This document shows, piece after piece, positions 21,837-34,400 of a stretch of 64,000 bases of DNA; within the stretch, counting starts at the first letter, position 1; each line of letters begins with the position of its first letter. Origin of the DNA: Bactericera cockerelli (taxonomy: Eukaryota; Arthropoda; Insecta; Hemiptera; Triozidae); assembly GCA_024516035.1 (NCBI GenBank), contig CM044956.1, positions 52,317,316 through 52,381,315 of the forward strand, read 5' to 3'. The translations under genes and the position numbers were made by a program. The notes below the pieces were generated by a model, which had not been told where the DNA came from, did not search any database, and saw only the letters and a program-made list of their open reading frames with translations.

Positions 21837-21978
21837 ACATTGAAAAGGAGAATCGGGGATTTGGAGAAGTATATTCGAACAGGAATCACTCCCTTTTTGC
21901 GAAACGGAGAATTGGAGAATCGGGGAGTGGGCAGTATATTCGAACAGGCTAGAGGTACCTCTTCTTAAGCGACGTGAT

Positions 21979-22461
21979 AAAAAAGTTTTGTTTTTTTTTT
22001 CATTCATAAATGCGACGTTGCCAAAGACTCTCTTTCTTATCACATTTATCTTGGGCGGTTTTTAGGTTTTGTTGTATTTTGAAAGCGTGTAAACGCAGCT
22101 TACTCGATAAAAATGGCGCCAAATTTTTCAAAATACTACACTCGTAGATGAATAATGAAAATTACATTTAAAAAAAAATCCAAGTAATTGTAAAACTGAT
22201 ACTGATAAGACAAAACTCATCTTTTTCAGGTACACATACTACAATACAACATTATTCATGTTATAAATATAAAATAATTGCAGAATTTTCAGAGTTACAT
22301 TGAGAGTATTGTCTTTTCCACTGCTTGCTGTCCTACAATTACAGCACTTGGATGGGATGCACCATGTGTTGCTAAGTCTTTAATGATCTTTGAAAGAATC
22401 TTCTATCAGTATTATTCATCTCTGGAGTTTCTCTGACTCCCTATTTTATAAGGCATCAGAA
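21979..22461. other. Upstream region and 5' UTR of the TAF1B-like gene
   Basis: Non-coding DNA between the MITE and the TAF1B start codon. No TATA box or other promoter element is convincing by eye. The transcription start is not determined. Confidence 0.4.
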
Positions 22462-25400
22462 ATGGATACAGGACAGACTTGTGATGTTTGTCAGTCAACC
22501 AATTTCTTTGAAGAGAATGGGCAGTACTGGTGCACAGAGTGTAATACCATGTCTCAGGTGAGTTGACTTTTTCCACGGAACCAACTAGTTGTGTAATCTC
22601 CTTATGTTTGCCTAGGTGACTGTAGAAGAGTGAACTCACTATAATTTAGTTGGTCACATTAAAACACAGATGAAGGTTCATACAACATTAATTTCACAAA
22701 TTAATGGGGGTATATGTATGCCCCTCATTTAGCTGAAAGTGCTATATTCTCAAGATTTAAAGATCTGATAGGTACTGCTAGAAAATTTAATTTTAATGTT
22801 TTTTTTTTTTTTTTTAAAGATGAGTGTTTCATAGCCTTTTGTATTTTGTAGCCATGAAACAGGAGCTACTGTAGATGCTTGTGGTCTGTGTTGTAGCCTG
22901 CCCATCCTGTATAATATGCCTCCTGTCTGATGGGCATGAATCCTTTTTTGTTGTTTTTTTTATATCTTTTAAATGTTTCAAAAATTTCCATGTATCTACT
23001 AAATATAATAAAACAATCCATATGATAAAAAATAAATAATTAAAATTCTATATCATTGTTTTTACAGTATGTCACTGCTGTCCTGGTGGATCAAGGTGGA
23101 CCCACTGCACCAGAAGTCAATGAAGACTTTGATCAGACTGATGACTCAATGTCAGAGTTCAATTGTAAGTTCCAAGACTTTTGTGGGTGTAGTAAAAAAA
23201 TAGTAAGTACAATCAGTGAATTAGATGTAAAAGAAGAGTCAGTAAAGAGTAAAGTCACTTGTAATCCAGAGAGAAAATTGTTCAAGTATTCTGAGTACTT
23301 TTCCCTCTGGATTGCAAATGGCAGAAATATACCTATAGAAAAAAAAAAAAAATAAATTGGTCATTTCATCATAATTAGAATGCACCTTCAATAGGAGATA
23401 ATACTTGGAAATCACCTTGGTGAACTTATATTTCATGACAAATTAAACAAGTTATCTGTTTAATTGATTAATCTAATAATAAATAAAAAATCTACAATTC
23501 AATCAAATTATTTCATAAGAAGTCTATAAATACTTGCACTATATTTCAGAAAAAAATTCCAATTGATCTTTTAGATAAAAAATGTTACTGGACTTGGTTA
23601 AAAACAACTGTCCAAGATAATTTTATATTATTATATAAATTATTACTGTATTAGTTTTTACCCCCTTTTAGGTGATTTAACTCTGCTGGGACAGGTTGTT
23701 TGCGCCAACTGTAATTTTTATCAGACCATTATTATTCTGTCCCGGTAGCTCAGTGGTAAAGGAGGCACTCTGTGAATCCAGAGTTTTCAGAGGTCGTGGG
23801 TTCGAAAACCAACCGGGACATGACAAGTTATGCTCCCATTTGGGATTTTTACCACATAATAATATGTCTTGGGCTTACTGCTGCAATAATGGGACTTTAG
23901 TAGTGTTAATCGGCCAGTATAAATAAGTCAATATTATTATTATTAATACATTTCCAGATCCTGAGAACCTCACATCATTTGAGCTCCTAACGAAAGTCCT
24001 GCGGGGCTTAGCGTTGGAGTTGATAGACTTGGGAGTCTCATCAGAGCTGTACAAGGTGTCAAAAATACTGTGGCTAACTTACCTGAAGAAGTGTGGCATC
24101 ATTTTGAATAAACACAAGCAGCCTGTCCTTCCAGCATTGCTCAACAAAAAGTAAGAGACAATCAGTTTAATATCATCCTTGTACTCATATATTTTTTAAA
24201 AAATATAAGTAGGTAAAATGAAATCTTTTTAAAATTTATATATTATAGAACATTTCTTACATTTTTTTTTTCAAATATAGATTATATAATAACTCCACCT
24301 TGCATTATGTGTTGATTTTTTTTTCTTGTACCTCGTAGTCTCATTCCAACTGCTCTAATTATTGAGAATTGGGTTTGGGTTAAAGTAAAATGAAATTTTT
24401 ATTTAATCATAAAAATTAAACTCTGTACCTAGTCATTGATAAGCCTTCTGAAAAAACATCATTTTATTTCTTTTCATTTACCATGAAAAAACAATAGTGT
24501 TTACTGTGTTAATTTCTTATTAAAAAAAGAGATAGGACATGTGGACTTCTGCAACAGCTATTTTGAATTTTATTTGCAGTGATATTGAGATCTTGTATGG
24601 AGTGCAAGGTGTGACTAGAAAGAAAATAATCACAGGTTCATCCAAAAGCCCAAGGTCCAAAGTCTCACACAGCCGTCGAACATCTACTTCTTCCATATCA
24701 AAAAATAGACAACAGAGGAAGCTTATGGTGAGTTTAATTCCAAGTATGGTTTGTATTATAATTAATCAGAATAAAAAGTACGTGGAATTTTCAAATTTCA
24801 TTTAACTGAGTATTCCATTCAGGGGTTTTTATTTATTCATGGAAGTTCTTTGAAAAAACTCCCCCCAGGTTGGGGTGTGAACTTAATGTCGAAAGAGGTT
24901 GCATTACTCAGTGAAAAAAATAAAACCAAAAACTAATATCATATTTACATACCATTTAAAAAGTAAATACTTCTAAATATAAAAAAAGAGGTGCTATATT
25001 TAACTGTTAGCGTAATGGGACTCCCTGTTTCGAGCCCACAGTCTAAATAAAGCTCTACTATACTATAGGTAAATACTGTGGGCGAAATTGGTAGACGAAA
25101 TCGAGATCACTAGTTCAGACTTAAGCACTAGTTTCCCCATTTAAAACAATACACGAAATCTAGACTATAACTATGTTATATGTTATACCCACAGAGGTAT
25201 AACAAAAACATTTAGGGCGAAATTAATAGACATATTCTACATCACAAGTCATAGCTAAGAGTCGGATTTCCCTATCTTACACAGTACGCAATCCGTGAGT
25301 TAGCGCCACAGAGGTATTACAAAAACGTCAATTAATTCCGTCCTTGGTCTGTAAAAAAAAAGAAAAAAAAGGCACGTCTTGATTTAGTTGAGAATCGAAA

Positions 25401-28400
25401 GTATTCAATTCAATTCAATTCAATAGTATATTTTTTGTATTAATTTAAGAAAATTGTTACAATGGAGAGAATCGAAAGTAAATCAATTGTCAGGTCTCAG
25501 GTCCTCTTCAACCGTCATGAAACTGTTCACCAGTGATTGTTCGCCCGGTTTTTACTATTCATCTCCACTCTCTGCTTACAAGTTGTCTGTTTTCTCCTCA
25601 GCAACAACTCATGCTGGAAGACGAAGGCAATGTGAGTACTATCCAGTCCCTCCAGGAACCCTTGAGTCCAGCCTCCTCCAGGAATTCCAGCGACTATGAA
25701 ACCGACGAGGAAAAGATACGGGACATCAAGTTAGTTTATCTACCTTGCCTTTATCCCATATTAGCTTATGTTGCTTTTGGGGTCGGCATTGTTCAACCTC
25801 ATGGTTGAAATTGGTAGGGTGGAGCACGTTTTTTATGGCTGGATGCCCTTCTTAACGCCAACGATTCTATTTGGTTTTAACGTCCTGCCGGAAATGCCAG
25901 CTTCACGTGTTTGGAGGAAACGGAATTTTCTTCGAAAAGTCTGCTCCAACCGGGGATCGAACTTGGGATCTCTGGACTACGGGCAGCAGTCACAACCATT
26001 ACGCCACGGAGGCTGGCAAGTCAGTTTATATCTTGACTAATAAAAAAAAATATATAACACGAGTTAGTATTATCTTGTTCTTAGCCCTTCAAATTTGTCA
26101 CAAGGTTTTACAACATGCACTGGCGGTCGAGTTTTTAAGGTGCCAGTCTGGTAATCCAGGTAGCATTGGGATCCATTGGTTTGAATCCCACCCAATGTAT
26201 GATTTTTTCATAATGTATTTGGGATATTGACCACATAACAATAGGACCAAAACAATATCTGGGATGTAACAACTCTTTATTCCCAATTGGGCAGTGTAAA
26301 TAAGTGTAGATTATCATTATTACGTTACATACACACCCGAATTGCTACTAATAAAGTTATATTATTTCAAGTAGTTTACTCATCTTCTGTCTTCATTTTT
26401 CCAGACTAGTCAAAGGTGCCAAAAGGTTCCTAAAAAAGAAGCGCGCTCTCTATCACAGAAAAGATCTCAAGCATTCACGTCTGATACCCAGCATCTCCTA
26501 CTCCTCTTCCATTGAAATGAAGAAGATGCACATTGGAGCAGTGGATGTTCTCTCAGTTCTCTGGGTGGCGCTTCAGTATACAAGCTCCTCATATCTTCAG
26601 TTGAGCGATTTGTACAGGTGAGCTTGTTAAATATAATCGTAAAAAATCACTGACTGACTGATTGCATGTCTACATTGCACGCATAGTGACCTGGGTTCGG
26701 TCCCGAGCAGAGCAGACATTTTTCTGCTCTGCACTTGGATGTTCAGGGTCCACTCATACCTCGTGAGTAAAAATGAGTAGACGCTTTGATGTGAGCAGCT
26801 ACCAGTGGCGGAATTATGGGCAAAAATAAGGTGTTGAAAATCCAAAAAAAAATAAAACGTCCTATAACTTTGCACCATCCACTAACATTGTGATATGATA
26901 ACACAAAAAAAATCCATTTATTTATTTACAATTAAAATACAAGCAAAAAAATTCAAAAAAGTTCCTCATAGCTTAGATGTGCAAAAATAATGATTTATCT
27001 GAATTTCCTAATAGAATACCAGTATGTCCTTGTATGGAACAGTGCAGTTGTCTATCCATATTATTTTAACTATATTAAAATAGCTACATATTTTAAAGTA
27101 CTCATTATATTATAATGTTCTGTTCTTTACAGATTAGTTACCGATGGGTACCTAAACTTGGATAATATAGAGCGTTTTGTACCTGGGAAACACCGGAACT
27201 ATTTGAGTCTAAGGTAGGTAAGGTACATTTTGTTTGTTTAATAGTTGATGAAGCATAAGTTGTACCGCAAAATTAATATTAGATTTCTAAAAACAATGTT
27301 TAATTTCTTGTTTTATTATTCAAACGTCTCGTTTTTTTTCTCGTTTTATGTATAAATATTTTTTTTTAAAACAGAAGCTACTGTAGACGCTTGCTGTCTG
27401 TGTTGTAGCTTGCCCATCCCGTAGTATGCCTCCCCTCTGATGGGCGAGGAATGACACAATACTTCCCATTTAGGTGCTATGTCAACGCACCGGAAGGTAT
27501 CCCTTACAAACAACTGTAACCAAATCTATAATACAATTTTTTTGTCGGCTCGGGGAATCGAACCCGGGACCTTCCGCATGGCAAGCGTCTGCTTAACCAC
27601 TGAGTCTGTATCTAGGTGTATTGACCAAGGTATAGGGTCAAGGCCCAGGGTTCTCGTTGTGGCCTCCTACTGAGTATTCTATTTTACAATTCCTCAGATA
27701 TTGGTTCAAAAGTTTGACGAGGCGGTCATTTCTTGTGAGGTGTGGTACTTCATGCAAGATCATGGAAATGACACATGTCAGGACTTGTGATATCCGTGTC
27801 GTCATTCGGAGATATGTCGCTGAGTTAGCTTTGCCAGGTAGGTGTGATAGGGACTTATTCTGAGCTTTAGACATAATTATAAGTTAAGTTAAGTTTTCAT
27901 ATTTGTGTCAATCACTTTCGTGATATCACAACTACTCAAACTCGCATCACTAAATCTACGCTGAAACTGGGACTTGAACCACCGACCTCCAGGTTATAAG
28001 TCCGCCGCCTTATTGTTCAAGCTATTGAGGTCGGTTTTTAGACATAATTGTACTTGTACAATGTACATATACTTTTCATTTCAACACACCCATTTTTTTC
28101 CATCCATAGGTTTAAAGTTGAAAACTATCCAGGTTTTTTTTCCTGAAAAGTACATAACTTTTCCTTATGGAACATAATAAATTATGAAAATTAGTGATTT
28201 ATGCAAAGAATAAAATAAAATTAATATTCATTAACACTTCTAGCTATTCTCGTCTCATCTTGAGCTGAAGAAGAATAATCTTGTAGAAAATCACTATAAC
28301 CCTGGTTTTTAGTTTTCAGTGAATGAATGTTAATATCCAAATGGCTTCTGATGTTAAAAACATGTTAAATAAAGCATAATGTTTTTAAATACTATGAATA

Positions 28401-31400
28401 GTGAATACTTGTACAGATTTTATTTTGCTTTTAAATTAATAATGCTTTCTGTGTTCTATAAATATCTATTATGTATGTTCTATAAAATTAAGTTTGGCTG
28501 TGGGGCGATGACCCGCATCAATAAAAACTAAGCCATCATAGAACCAGAAAGCAGTCTTTTGACTAAATTTTAAGTAACACAAGCAAGGATTATTAACACA
28601 CAATTTTTATATGGAGAACCAAGCCAATGCTGAATCTTGTCCTTCCTTATCTTTCTATTTAGCAAGTCCTCTTTTCTCCAGTTTTTCTCTCTTTGGTCTT
28701 CTTCAACTTTGTCTCTCCATCTCATCTTTGGTTTACCGCCTCTCTCTCCTTTACCGCCTATTTCAAGTTCTTGTATTCTCTTACTCTATAAATAGTTAGG
28801 TATGTCTTGTCTTCTCTTACTCTATGTCTGGCTGGGGGACTAGAAACAGGCAGTAGACCAGCAGTCTAGCTGAAGGACTATAAACAGGGAGAAGACCAGC
28901 ATTGGCTTGGTTCTGGGGACCCTTGTCAATTATTAGCCTCCTTGTAAAGACAGAGGTAGAAGTTCTGAGTCATTCCTTCACTGGCTGGCTACCATTGTTC
29001 ACGATGACGCCACCCTATGATGATAAATATTTATCATCATAGAGAATGCCTAAGGCATTAACTTCGCCCCGGATTACAAAACAATTGTAATTAAAAATTA
29101 ATATTGATCTTTATTTCTTTTTGTACATACTTCTAATTTTATTGTTTTAATTAATTGTTATTTTTTTGTTGATGATTGTCCTTGTAATTTTTTTTTTTTT
29201 TTTTAAGAGAGGTCTATAACAGTCGAAGTCATTGCCCGTAAAAAAATAAAGTGTAAAAAAAAAAATACCTTCTGTATGTTATAGATACCCTGTGTTCTAT
29301 TTTAAAAGTTGAATACTGTGTTCCATTTCATCAGAAGACATCCTGCAGTTCACTGACCTCGTGTGCCAGCTGACCTCTCCCCCCGGCACACTCCTAGCGC
29401 CCCTGTCCTACCGTCTGATGCCCGAGTATGATCTCATAGCCATGGCTATCCTCCTGGTCACTCTGAAAGCTCTGTTCGGACTGGATGACGCTACAGAGGT
29501 GGAGCTGTCTCGTGTGGCTAAGAAGATCAACAAGTAAGGATTAAGCATTGTAAGAGCGACGAGCATGTGTGTACGAGGGACGAGAAGAAGATACAGAAGT
29601 GGAGAGTCATTATTAGGATTTGAGTAAAAGAGAGGGACAGTTTATTTATATAAATAAAATTTTACACTCTTCTCACTGTAAAAAAAAGTAAGTGCGCGAA
29701 CAGGGTGTCTTTTAGACCTCCTTATGTTCGCTCTAATTATCTCCACAATTTCCCAATGATTCGCTTTCAGCGTTCAGCCAACAAGTTAAGAGAGCACCTT
29801 GACCTTTTCTCTATCCTCAACACCAATGAGATCAAACACTTCTATCACAACTCTGTAAATTCGTAAATTTCATTCGTAAATTTCACACAAAAAAATAACT
29901 CAGTTTCTTTTTATTTTTTTTTCCCATTTTATCTTATTTTTTAGATCTAATAATTAGTATTATTGTCTTTTGTATGTAATCTTAGTAGATAAAATTTAAT
30001 ATACTTTTCAGTAGGATTTGTTAGGGAAATACATTGTAAAATAGTTAGAACAGGGCAATTAAGCCCGTTTATTGTTTAAATAATAAACACAACGGTGCAC
30101 CAGACACTAAGGTACACAGTGCATCAATAATAATACTTTTTATTTGAAAGTAACCAGGCGGGGTTAATGCTCAAAGCATTTTCTGCCACCTAACCATCAG
30201 AGTTATTATTATGTGGTCACAAACTCAAATTAATGAGGAAAAATGCATACACTGGGTGGGATTCGAACCAACGGATCCCTACGCTACCTGGATTACGAGA
30301 CTAGCGCGTTAACCACTTGACTACCAGTGCACGGTAGGGAAGTAGCCCTTGTTTTTTGAATGGGGACGCAAGGGAGGTAAATCCTCTCTAACTCCTAAGC
30401 TTAAAACTTCCTCTCTTATTGGAGTGTGAGTGTCAAGAGAATAGGACAAATACTGTCGTAGTGACAATAGACAGTGTGGGGATGATGTACACCACTCGGA
30501 CAGGGTAGAGGACCCTCTCAGAATGATGCAAACCAGATAGTAGAGGAATGACTCAGCACCTCTACCACTGTCTTTACAAGGAGGCTAATAATTGACAAGG
30601 GCCCTCAGAACCAAGCCAGTGCTGGTCTACTCCCTGTTTTTAGTCCCAAAGCCAGACTGCTGGTCTACTTCCTGTTTCTTGTCCCCCAGCCAGACATACA
30701 GTAAGAGAATACAAGACATACCTAACTATTTATAGAGTAAGAGAATACAAGAACTTGAAATAGGCGGTCAAGGAGAGAGAGGAAGACCAAAGATGAGATG
30801 GAGAGACAAAGTTGAAGAAGACCAAAGAGAGAAAAACTGGAGAAAAGAGGACTTGCTAAATAGAAAGACCAGAAATGCTGGTCTACTCCCTGTTTTTAGT
30901 CCCCCAGCCAGACTTATTTATTCATTCGAAATTCCAGACGCCAAAGTGACTCTGCGCATGCTCAGTTCGACTGGGTCTCCTGGTCCCAGTACATAGAATG
31001 CCGCAGCGCGGTGATAGGCTCCGTTCACAACGTCACTTTCGAGAGCACCTACTCCCGGCTTATGTCCCACAAGCTCGCTGCCCGCAGTGCTGGCATCAAG
31101 AGTGATCGGCAAGTTAAGGACAATCTGTTGGGAGGTAAGTATAGTGCTTTCTTCATACAGTATAACAAAATAAATTCTTAGTCAAAGCAGAATGTTTCAC
31201 GTTACTTTATTCTATATTTTAGAAAATATAGAGATAATTTTTTCTATATTTTAGAAAATATAGAAATAATTTTATCTATATTTTAGAAAATATAGAAATA
31301 TTTTTTTCTATATTTTAGAAAATATAGAAATATTTTTTTCTTTATTTTATTTTGTAAATATTGTTTAAAAAAAATTATCCCTGTTAATAATTTGTTGATT

Positions 31401-34400
31401 GTTTTGTCTAAAAAAATGAAGTGTAAATATAAATAAAAATTGTAGTTTTACTGAACATATTTAGTTTTCTTCACAAAATATGTGCTGATATTAATTTGGA
31501 TTTTTTAGGGAGTTTTTCAACTGCATGGTCATATTACATGAGGTTTACCCTCTATTCGCTGGAAACGCACAAGCTACTCAAATCAACCTCACCCAGCCTG
31601 TGTGGGGCTGGGAATACTCAGCAGTCCGAGAATTTAAATTTGAAGGGTCACCCATTCAAACCATGACCTGGCTGGACGTATTTATTCCTAAGGCTAGTGT
31701 CTTCTACATAGACAGCGTTCATGGCACATTAAATACATCATTTGTCCTGAAACTATAAAGGTTTCTGTCCATGTTACTGTTTGAATTTAATTCAATTCCT
31801 CCATATAAGTTTTGACTGTAAACGCTTACGGTTATAATGTAGTGGTTCAATTTCTGATTAAGTTTAAAATTTGTAAAAAAAAATAACTAATTTGTCACCT
31901 TAGGTTCAAAGCGACTAAAACCAGTCCTCCTGGCAGGCCTGAATTCAGCATGTCAGGAGATGAAAGACAGCACAGGTGAACAGGATTCACAGGTTCCCAT
32001 CAAACCACCCCTGGCTGTGAAGCCTGATGAGGCCTATCTACCACAGTGGACCAAGGAGATTTTGTCCCGCGCTTCACACACGATCCACCCCAAGGCGCGG
32101 AGGATATTGGAATCTGACTTCACTCAAACCTCGTTGGAATTTTTGAACCCGACCAAGTGAGTTATATCTGTCCCGGTAGCTCAGTGGTAAAGGCGGCACT
32201 GTGTAAATCCAAAGATTCCAGAGGTCGCGGGTTCGAAACCCAGCCGGGACATGACATGTTATCCTCCCATTTGGGATTTTTACAACATAATAGTTCGTCT
32301 TGGGCTTATTGCTGGAATAATGGGGCTTGATAGTCCTAATTTGGCAGTATAAATAAGGCGATATTATTATATATTACTTCCGAAAAAAATCCAATATTAG
32401 AAATCAGAAACATTGTGTTTGTAAAGACCTATTTTTTTGCTCCTATTTCAATTTTTTTCTTATTTTTGGACGTTTCAAAAACTCCTGTTTTTCTATAGGT
32501 TTGTATCATTACCTTTTTTTTCTTCTTATCTAACCGAACTCAGTAGCTCTTATCGATCGAGCGGCAGAATCGTAACCTGGAGGTCGGCGGTTCGAATCCC
32601 AAGTCGACCAAATATTTAGCAAAGTGAGTTTGAGTGATTGTGATAATTATCACATTGTGATTAATACTAATATGATAACTTTGCTTAGCGCCTGTTTAAG
32701 AACTAGGTCATTTAATACGGGGGGTTCAACCTCCACTCACTCCCATCGTAGGTTGGGTCAGGAATAGTGAGCATCACGAGAGTTCAAATGGTCACCCATC
32801 CAAGTCCTAACCTCGCTGAACGTTGCTTTATTTCAGTAACAGAACGGGATCTGGTGCGACGCTCGCTAAATATGTATATTTTCTTTAAGATGAATGTTTC
32901 ACAACATTTTTTTCACTTCTTAGACACGAAACAGGAGCTACAGTAGGCGTTTGTGGTCTGTGTTGTACCCTGCCCATCCCGTAGTATGGCTTCCCTCTGA
33001 TGGACAAGGAGTGACACAATACTTCCCATTTAATGACTGGGTCAACACGAGCGCACCGGAAGGTATCCCTTACAAACAATTGTAACCAAATTAAGAATAC
33101 AAATTTTTGTCGGCACGGGTGATCGAACCCGGGACTTTCCGCATGGCAAGCGAGTGCTTTACCACTGAGCTAATCGTCCGCTCGCAGACAATACGCAAAA
33201 TCTAGACTTAGCTCCACAGAGGTTCTACAAAAATGTATATTAATTTCGCCCTTAATATTTAGTGTTTTTAATATAAAAATTGACCTAACCCGTAAATTTG
33301 TATTAAAATAACATGAATCAGTCCTGAGCGAGATTCACCAAAATATACAATACATATTATCATTTTTATTTATTTATTTATTTAAAATCCCATAATTGAG
33401 ATAGTTTACATAGGTTTGATAATATGATAGTTAATACATAATACATTTTGAATGTTGATTTTGCCATAGATGTTCTAGACAGAAAAAGCTGCAAACTGTT
33501 TGGGTAAGAAATGAAAATGAAAAAAAAATCAAGATCAGTTCATGTAAGGAAAGTGAATACATTACAATATTTATATTTATTGACAGTAATAACAAAACAT
33601 CATTTATTATTTAATAAATTTTAATGGAGTTCATAGAGATCCTGAATAAAACATTCATATCTATACAAATAAATAAAAAATGCAATATATTAATAATAAT
33701 AAATATTGCTGAAAAAGTCACCATGAAAAAAAAAAAAAAAAAAAAACGTGATTACCATAACTTACCTAGAATTTTGATGTTTACTTGAGAATTTTAATGG
33801 TCACTTGATGTTTGACACTTTCACACATTAATTTTGGACATTAAATTTTGATCTTCTGGAATTTCCATGGTTCCAAGACACTTTGGAAATTTTGATTTAC
33901 ACGTTAATTTTGCACATCCGATTTTGAGATTTTGGAAATTTTGATTTACATTTTAATTTTGCACATCCAATTTTGAGCTACTGGAATTTCCATGGTACTG
34001 AGACACTTTGGAAATTTGGATTTACACTTGAATTTTGGACATCCGATTTTGAGCTTGACACTTTGGAAATTTGGATTTACACGTTAATTTTGGGACATCA
34101 AATTTTGAGCTTCTGGAATTTCCATGGTATTTACAAATTTGACACTTTGGAAATTTGGATTTACACGTTAATTTTCCGACATCAAATTTTGAGCTTCTGA
34201 AATTTCCATGGTACTTTACAATTTTGACACTTTGGAAATTTTGATTTACACATTAATTTTGCACATCCGATTTTGAGACTTTGGAAATTTTGATTTACAT
34301 ATTAATTTTGCACATCCGATTTTGAGCTTCTAGAATTTCCATGGTACTGAGACACTTTGGAAATTTGGATTTACACTTGAATTTTGGACATCCGATTTTG

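Larger units (their letters stand above)
15554..21951. mobile_element. Foldback-like composite element, 6.4 kb
   Basis: The ends are inverted: TAGCCTATTCGAATATACTG at 15554 and, on the minus strand from 21951, TAGCCTGTTCGAATATACTG. The 3-bp duplication GAG flanks it (15551-15553, 21952-21954). Inside are arrays of 45-85-bp units with the core ACTAGTCGTCTACCCGTACT: plus orientation at about 16180-16930 and 19806-20290, inverted at about 20900-21580. Long tandem-repeat arms in opposite orientation resemble foldback/Galileo-type transposons. No transposase is recognised. A LINE (16937-19800) and SINEs A, D and C are later insertions. Confidence 0.7.
15057..21974. mobile_element. MITE-like element (about 517 bp), split by a 6.4-kb insertion
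   Basis: The left end at 15057 begins CGTCGCTTAAGAAGAGGTAC and continues CTCGTAAGTCCGA. The right end is in two parts: TCGGACTTACGAG at 15541-15553, then GAGGTACCTCTTCTTAAGCG through 21974. Removing the insert with one GAG gives an inverted repeat matching the left end over at least 33 bp. The flanks are TGAT at 15053-15056 and 21975-21978, a 4-bp target duplication. The palindrome GAGGTACCTC recurs inside near 15310 and 15370. No coding sequence is seen, so it is non-autonomous. Confidence 0.8.

Noticed and set aside
15554..21951. Polinton or Crypton identity for the 6.4-kb element
   Set aside because: No polymerase, integrase or recombinase frame is present; the only long ORF belongs to a LINE inserted in it.
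23056..23355. 99-residue ORF extending TAF1B exon 2
   Set aside because: The GTAAGT donor at 23165 and the matching phase of exon 3 show it is read-through into the intron, although the inverted repeat there was noted.
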